Part shown: in pieces, positions 58,536-64,000 of the stretch
How the letters are laid out: each line of letters opens with the position of its first letter
Position numbering within the stretch: the first letter of the stretch is position 1
NCBI GenBank assembly: GCA_007644065.1
Contig: VJWN01000015.1
Span: forward strand, 914,658 to 978,657
DNA: 64,000 nucleotides
Source of the DNA: Margaritispora aquatica
Lineage: Eukaryota > Ascomycota > Leotiomycetes > Helotiales > Discinellaceae
Direction: 5' to 3'
Translations under genes and position numbers: made by a program
The notes under the pieces: model-generated
What the model was told of the DNA's origin: nothing
The model's input: only the letters and a program-made list of their open reading frames with translations
Database searches by the model: none

Positions 58536-61359
58536 ACGATTGGATTACATGTGAAAATGAGCGTCGAGGGTTTGGAGGGCTTTGGAGATTCTGCTGGAGC
58601 AAGGTGTTTTTGCATGGGTGTGCTTTGTACTGGCGATACGATTTTGTATGGCTGTTTGGTAAAACAAGTTGTAAAACATGAGAAAGCTCTTGTATCTTCT
58701 GGAAAGCAAAGATTCCTTCATCTATTCTCTGTTAGTATTGCAATACGAGTGTCTGTCTACTTCGTTGTGATGGTTTCTTGCAAGTGGCTGTGGCAGTACT
58801 GCATTTCATGGAAATATGTGCTGAAAATCAAAAAGAATTCAGTATAGTTGCTGAAAGATTCAAGATATAATTTACCTTGCACCGAAAAGAATAAAATAGG
58901 GTCGTAGTTCCTTTGCAATTTTCGGTCATGGAGTTTTTGAGTGATGAAATTGATGTCATTTTCGGGAGTTAAAGTCTTGACGGGCGAAATTCTTATTCCT
59001 ATATCTTGCGTCGTCTCCCATTAGCTATGCTTTCTCTTCTGCTAATTGTTCATTCATAAGCAGCAGTTACAATGTCCATATCTAGCATTGTAGCAGATTC
59101 CAAGGCAGATCAATGTGGTTGGGAATTTTGTAGCAACGGTCATTTGTACACCTAGTCCATGTTGAACCGTATGAAATGATACCTTTTGCGCTTCAATTTC
59201 ACAAACGTTTCTAGCAGCTGCAGTGACTCTCTTGTATATTTGAAATGATTCTGGCAAGTAGACATTGAAGTGTGTTGTGTTTGGGATGAAGTGAAACTCA
59301 GGTCTAATATTTGTCCTGGAGAGATTAGTCAAGTGTCACATGACCTACAAGCCATTACTCAATCCATTTCCACGACGCATGTCGAGAACTCTATCACACA
59401 TACACTCCACAACGCACCCGCTACTTCGCAGATCTACTGCTAGGGCTGTAATTCCTAGCCAATTGGTTGCAACGATGTTTTGACATGCATATGACCCTTC
59501 TACAAAAGGTTCCTCGGATTGGAGAACAATGTATCCAACCTCAATATTTCCGTTCTAACAATTTCATGGACATCATGAAAAGCTCAATTCGACGTCTCTC
59601 CTCAAACGTGCACCGTCTGTTGGCACATATGCAATAAATTTATTTCCTTTCATAGGCAAATTCGATCGGCATGCAGGAGCTTGCGCGACATGCTCGGCAG
59701 CAAGACAGCCATCAAAAGACTCGATTCTGAAAGATATGAGGAGGTGTCACCTATGGACGAGTTGAAATCCAATAGCAAATCGTAGCTCTGGAATCTTGCA
59801 AATTCTGAAACGGCTTGCTGGTAGCTGTGCTGCCACACTCACGCTGAATAGAACGAGGAAGCAATGTTGGTTGAGGATGAGAACAAGAGGATACACTTTC
59901 GCACAAGACCTCGTCCCGATTTCTCGTTGATGGAAACATGATATATAAGTATCATTCTGGATTCCCACTGGTCTAGATTCTTCGAAAGATGTCCTACTCA
60001 TTCATGATAGCTTCCACTTGGGCAGAGACTGTCTAGAACCAAAGACATCTCAGTAACCTCTCTTCACGGCAATGCCCATCGGTATCACCAATAGACGAAA
60101 TTTAATGCGAAACACACTTCATAGGACTTGGCGAACTTGGCGAGCTTGGCGAACCCCAAAAACTTCATGGCACATCATGGTATTGATGCTTAAATCTGGT
60201 TCGGGTATGGTATACCACCAACATGATCAACCAAGCGTTCTGGCCAATAAAGCCAAGGAGTTTCCCGCTTCTCGACAGTTGCTTCTCATTATTTACTTAA
60301 CGGGACAGTTCGTCTTCCACTTGATTTACAGGTCATAGTTCACTTCCTGCAGCACCATGCACCCAAGCGTCATCACATTCGATCAAGAATCGGTATGGGC
60401 ATTTGCCGTGGCAAGCATGACTCTACGGTAGTCGCGTTAGGTAGCTATTACTATCATTTGTTGTTACCCCTGGCAATCAAAGCATCTAGCCTCCAGCACG
60501 GCTCGGAAGTTTAAAGAAATACTGGGGCTGAGATCACTAAACTATAGCCAAATTGACTACCTTGGTACCTGAATCCCTGATAAAATTCAGCTGAGCCGCC
60601 GAAAATCAGGTTCTCCCGTTTTTGATTTCTGTGTGTGATAAGTAGTTTTGCCAGGGAACGGTTGAATACGGTCTCTTGTTAGCCTTTGATCTAACGTAGC
60701 TCTATAGGTAGCTTTAGCGGAAGTATATCAGGCTTGAATCGCTTGTTCAGCATTTGGTGGAGATGCGTCTCTGTCTCTATCCAACATTTCAAGTTGTTAT
60801 TACCTATATATTCTTACATTACCTCTACTCAGGCAATATTTTGTGTTGCATTTGATATTTGATCTTTTTATTTTTGCAAATTCCTTGTGAGCTGATTGAA
60901 TTCGCTCAGTGTGCTATTAGTTCATTTAGGGGCCGGAAAGATTTGAACACCAAGACTTAGTTACACAAGAGTGACCAGAAAAGGCCTTAGCGTTTCACGA
61001 ATACTCCCTTCAGCTTAGAACCAAGTTTTACTGCAGCCTCAACGTCGCACCGCGCATATTGATCTTGACTTTTCAGGCACATCTTCCATATTGGGACACG
61101 AACTTGTTGTGCCTGGATCCTTCAAGATTTCCTGATTGAGCAGTCTTGCATAAGTCTTCCAGTGCAGAACGCAAGCCTTGGAGCAGCCCTCAATAGCTCA
61201 ATGCATCCCAAGGAATGGAATAATGGTTGATCGGGAACGAATGAATTCAAAAACTCCAAGAACCCTTTCTAACATATATTTCGTCTTTTTCTCGCTTTGT
61301 CCTCGGACGAGTTTGACGACTTTGTCTTTGGGAGGTTTTCCACACATTCACTTGCCATC
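58536..61359. other. Gene-poor region, 2.8 kb
   Basis: Between small protein B and the mucin-like gene. AT-rich. It contains minus-strand fragments with protein-like wording between 59054 and 60001 (listed separately) but no intact gene. Confidence 0.45.
59054..60001 (-). pseudogene. Possible decayed coding region, family unknown
   Basis: Minus-strand reading gives protein-like pieces in different frames: an N-proximal piece at 60001-59750, SIGDTSSYLSESSLLMAVLL at about 59750-59690, KGNKFIAYVPTDGARLRRDVE near 59650-59590, and NIRPEFHFIPNTTHFNVYLP at about 59310-59250. Frames change and stops intervene without convincing splice sites. It could be a frameshifted relic; the original family was not identified. 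Confidence 0.25.
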
Positions 61360-63103
61360 ATGTTTCTACGATCTTTGATTGTCCTTCTTGGGGCATCGGG
61401 CGTATTTGCTGCCGATTGCTCAGATTTAGCTACGGTGACAATACTCAGCAGTGTGACTGAATATGTACCAGCTACCACATTGTTGACTGTCAGCAGCACA
61501 GTCTCAACGTCGACAGATCTTGTCACCGTCACATCTGCTGTGTAAGTTGAGAGGTCCACCTTATGTTGCATGACACTAACAAGATACAGAACGAGCACCG
61601 TCACAACGATTGTTTCGTCCAATGTAACACCGTGAGCATAATTTCGAATAATGATAGGCCACTGCTGAACACCAAAACAGTACTTCTTACGTATTTGTTC
61701 GCGGGGGACCACCGTCCTCAGCTTCTTCTTCTTCTTCTTCTTCTTCTTCCTCATCATCTCCCTCCACAATACCAGCAAACCGTCATCGGCGTGCAGTACC
61801 TTACTGTGCTGCCGACAACTGCCTTCGTGCATTGCGAGCTACAAGCATACTTGCATCCGTCCAATCTTTCTGTTCAGTGTACACCGCGATACCTAGCAAT
61901 CCGCTACCATTACCAAGTTTCATCCTGCCACCATGCAATCCTGCCAGAGTAACCTCTGCCTGTTCATGTTTGGCACCGGCCACCAGCACCAGTTCTCCCA
62001 GTGCGACCTCATCGGGCTCAGCTGTATCCAGTGCAAGCTTTGCTAGCACTACCCCAATTGTGTCAACAAGCTCATCGGCACCTGCTGTCTCGAGCACATC
62101 TTCTCCAAGCTCAATCATTCCGTCTTCGGGTTTATCGCTCCCGACCTCGCCATCGGCCCGTGACAGCACCACATCCTCGTCAAGCTCCACTACGGCCTCT
62201 TCCAGCTCCTCTACTCCAAGCTCTTCGACACCCCTCGATGGTAGCATATCATCACCAGTTTTCAGTGCTGTCCCACTGAGTTCATCTACATCTGCCTCGA
62301 GCTCTTCGATACCTGCTGATATCAGCACATCTGCTGCAAACCCAAGTGCAGCTCCTTCCAGCTTCTCAGCCTCGAGCTCTTTGTCACCTATTGACACTAG
62401 CACAGCCGTGTCAAGCTCAAATGCTGCTTCCTCTAGCTCATCTCCTTCGAGCTCTTCACTACCTGTTGACATCAGCACAATCATACCAAACCTATATGCT
62501 GCTCCTTCCAGTCCTCCGATTTCGAGCTCACCAAGCTCAAGTAAAAGCGACATTCCATGCACTACCCCTACAATCACCAGTATCATTACCATATCTGTTA
62601 CAACAATGGCAGCAACGAGCACAAACTTGGTACCTATTGTTGACTCTATAGTAAACTCGGCAGCAACCCTTGTTACTGTATTCAGCACCACAACTAGCAC
62701 CATCTACCCACCAGCCTATACAACCACAGGCTATCCTTGCTACAACATCCAGAAATACAATGGCCCAACATACGGCGACTCACATGCCTCCGTTAATCTT
62801 CAGCAAACAAACTCCTTATATGGCCTACGCACGCCTGAAGGAGCCAGCACACAAAGCTGTTGTGAGCTATGTTTCTTTGGTCTTCAAAACTGCATTAACG
62901 CATACTGGTACAGCTATCAGGGCTGCGTTATTAGTCAGGCTCTCAATAATTCGGATGGTACAGGTCAGGGCATTTCTCAGACGTGTCCGGTTGGTGTCTT
63001 CGATGGATTGATGTATGGCAATGATCAGGCGCCCGCTTATGGGTCAACTGGCAATATTGCTGGGCCTTGTGGGCAGACGTATAATAATTGGTGGCAGACA
63101 TAA
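61360..63103 (+). CDS. Mucin-like secreted surface protein with Ser-rich repeats and C-terminal Cys domain
   Basis: Exons 61360-61541, 61590-61631 and 61681-63103 give 548 aa. Exon 2 is only 42 nt. A signal peptide (MFLRSLIVLLGASGVFA) leads into a Thr/Ser/Val-rich segment and a poly-Ser run encoded by a TTC/CTT microsatellite. From about residue 115 comes a fungal Cys domain beginning YCAADNCLRALRA and ending ACSCLAP. A ~240-residue Ser/Thr/Pro region follows, with near-tandem ~25-residue units starting P-[AVI]-D-[IT]-S-T. The C-terminal ~125 residues (from GYPCYN) carry about ten Cys including SCCELCF, resembling PAN/apple-like carbohydrate-binding modules. It is likely heavily O-glycosylated and cell-wall associated or secreted. 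No GPI signal is visible at the C-terminus. Role unknown. Confidence 0.82.
61722..61750. repeat. (CTT)n microsatellite in coding sequence
   Basis: About nine trinucleotide units; read as poly-Ser in the mucin-like gene. A candidate site for length polymorphism. Confidence 0.85.
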
Positions 63104-63426
63104 TGCTGCAATGGGGTTTTCGATGATTTTATTATGAATTTGAATGATTTTATGGGATTGAAGGGATGATGGGCTTGGTGTTTGAATATATGATTTTTCT
63201 TCTGATACCCTGCTACTAGGGTCGATAAGCAATGCTTGATTCAATTTTTAAAAGAATCGTTCCTTTACTCTTCTCTGGAGCCTATGTGTTGTTGCTCTAT
63301 AGAGAATCTTTCCCTAGAACGTCATTATACAAGATTTGTCACATTCTCGAATCCTCTTTATGATTTTTACGCTTGATGCATTGCTGTTTGACAAAATATG
63401 CATCTCTCTTGCATCTTAATCTCATT
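63104..63426. other. Intergenic between convergent genes, 323 bp
   Basis: 3' spacer between the mucin-like gene (+) and the SSADH gene (-). AT-rich; nothing recognised. Confidence 0.5.
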
Positions 63427-64000
63427 TTATACCGCGATATTGATGAACATTGACTTGACCGCCAGATACTCATAGATGCCTTGTCGTCCGCCCTCACGAC
63501 CATAGCCGCTCTGCTTCACACCTCCAAAGGGATTCTCGCACGCACTCAACAATCCAATATTGACACCAACCATGCCCACTTCCAACGCTTCGGTTACTCT
63601 CCATGATCGGGCAATATTCTCGGTACAGATAAACCCTCCTAATCCAACTTCGCAATCATTCGCTAACTCAATCGCCTCTTCCTCAGTATCAAACCTATAT
63701 AGCCCAACCACAGGAGCGAATGTCTCCTCGCGAGTTGTGATCATGTCCTTGCTCATATTGGTAATTACAGTTGGCTGCAGGAAATACCCCTTTCCCTCGA
63801 TTGGTTTCCCACCAAGGATAACTTGCCCGCCGTATTTCTTCGCATCTGCCCTCAATCAGCACATCTTGCCTCGCATACACTCAAACAAACAAACAGAAAA
63901 TAAATGAACATACCATCAATATGCATCATTGCCTTCGCCACCGCCCTCTCATGTGTCATCGGTCCAACAAACACCCCTTCCTCAGTACCCTTTCCAACCT
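63427..64000 (-). CDS. Succinate-semialdehyde dehydrogenase, C-terminal part (runs off the window)
   Basis: Minus-strand exons 64000(partial)-63914 and 63845-63427. The 68-bp intron starts GTATGT and the acceptor GGCAG gives HID-DAKKYGGQVILGG in phase. Aldehyde dehydrogenase family signs are VGKGTEEGVFVGPMTHERAVAKA, the conserved Glu in REETFAPVVGLYRFDTEEEAI and FGGVKQSGYGREGG near the C-terminus, the pattern of NAD(P)-dependent succinate-semialdehyde dehydrogenases (UGA2/GabD). The enzyme makes succinate from succinate semialdehyde in the GABA shunt. The catalytic Cys and cofactor domain lie beyond the window edge, so integrity cannot be judged. Related semialdehyde dehydrogenases are the alternative. 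Confidence 0.85.

Noticed and set aside
61801..62703. 300-codon ORF on minus, Glu/Leu/Val-rich and repetitive
   Set aside because: It is the exact antisense of the Ser-rich repeats of the mucin-like gene; Ser codons read backwards give Glu/Leu/Val. It has no independent domain or splice support.
1..64000. tRNA, rRNA, CRISPR array, transposase, bacterial-type operon
   Set aside because: Looked for on both strands and not found. No clear RIP signature (no long TA-rich mutated repeats) or long terminal repeats were noticed by eye; a self-alignment would be needed to exclude degraded copies.

Overview
This is a eukaryotic window from a filamentous ascomycete (Pezizomycotina). Genes carry short spliceosomal introns, mostly 44-60 bp, with GTAAGT-like donors and CTAAC/CTAAT branch sites. 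The gene content (Argonaute, BCK1-type MAPKKK, Smc6, Nop9, Rna14, Asf1, Tsr4, Coq9) is that of a mould. Affinity to Leotiomycetes is my impression from protein wording, not a tested result. I see no rRNA, tRNA, CRISPR array or intact transposon.

Layout. 0.2-2.1 kb: cystathionine gamma-synthase (+). 3.0-6.8 kb: SMC6 (+). 7.4-8.25 kb: COQ9 (-), divergent from TSR4/PDCD2-like (+, 8.5-9.9 kb) across 262 bp. 10.9-16.7 kb: BCK1-like cell-wall-integrity MAPKKK (-). 19.0-20.85 kb: pyruvate decarboxylase (+), with one GC-AG intron. 21.9-23.8 kb: DUF885 metallopeptidase-like protein (-). 24.4-27.5 kb: OPT oligopeptide transporter (+), 14 exons including an 11-nt exon. 28.4-29.8 kb: an unrecognised secreted protein (+) made of seven ~50-residue C-x9-C units with seven dibasic sites. 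30.5-32.2 kb: group II PLP decarboxylase (-). 32.8-35.1 kb: NOP9 (+). 37.8-42.3 kb: Argonaute (-) with two plausible first exons. 45.1-48.6 kb: RNA14 (-), divergent from ASF1 (+, 49.3-50.3 kb). 52.4-54.9 kb: secreted alkaline phosphatase (+). 56.3-58.5 kb: two divergently transcribed small secreted cysteine-rich proteins that look like ancient paralogues. 61.4-63.1 kb: mucin-like Ser-rich surface protein (+). From 63.4 kb to the window edge: the C-terminal part of succinate-semialdehyde dehydrogenase (-).

Roughly 0-24 kb and 32-50 kb are ordinary housekeeping DNA. Novelty concentrates in three accessory stretches. The first is 24-32 kb: transporter, repeat protein and decarboxylase. The second is 50-64 kb: secreted and surface proteins separated by long gaps with decayed-looking coding fragments. 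The third is the Argonaute 5' region. The strongest undescribed candidates are the C-x9-C repeat protein and the pair of cysteine-rich secreted proteins, which share the spacing C-x9-C-x3-CC-x9-C and both intron positions.

Exon boundaries were derived by hand from splice consensus, reading phase and family similarity. No search or transcript data were available.
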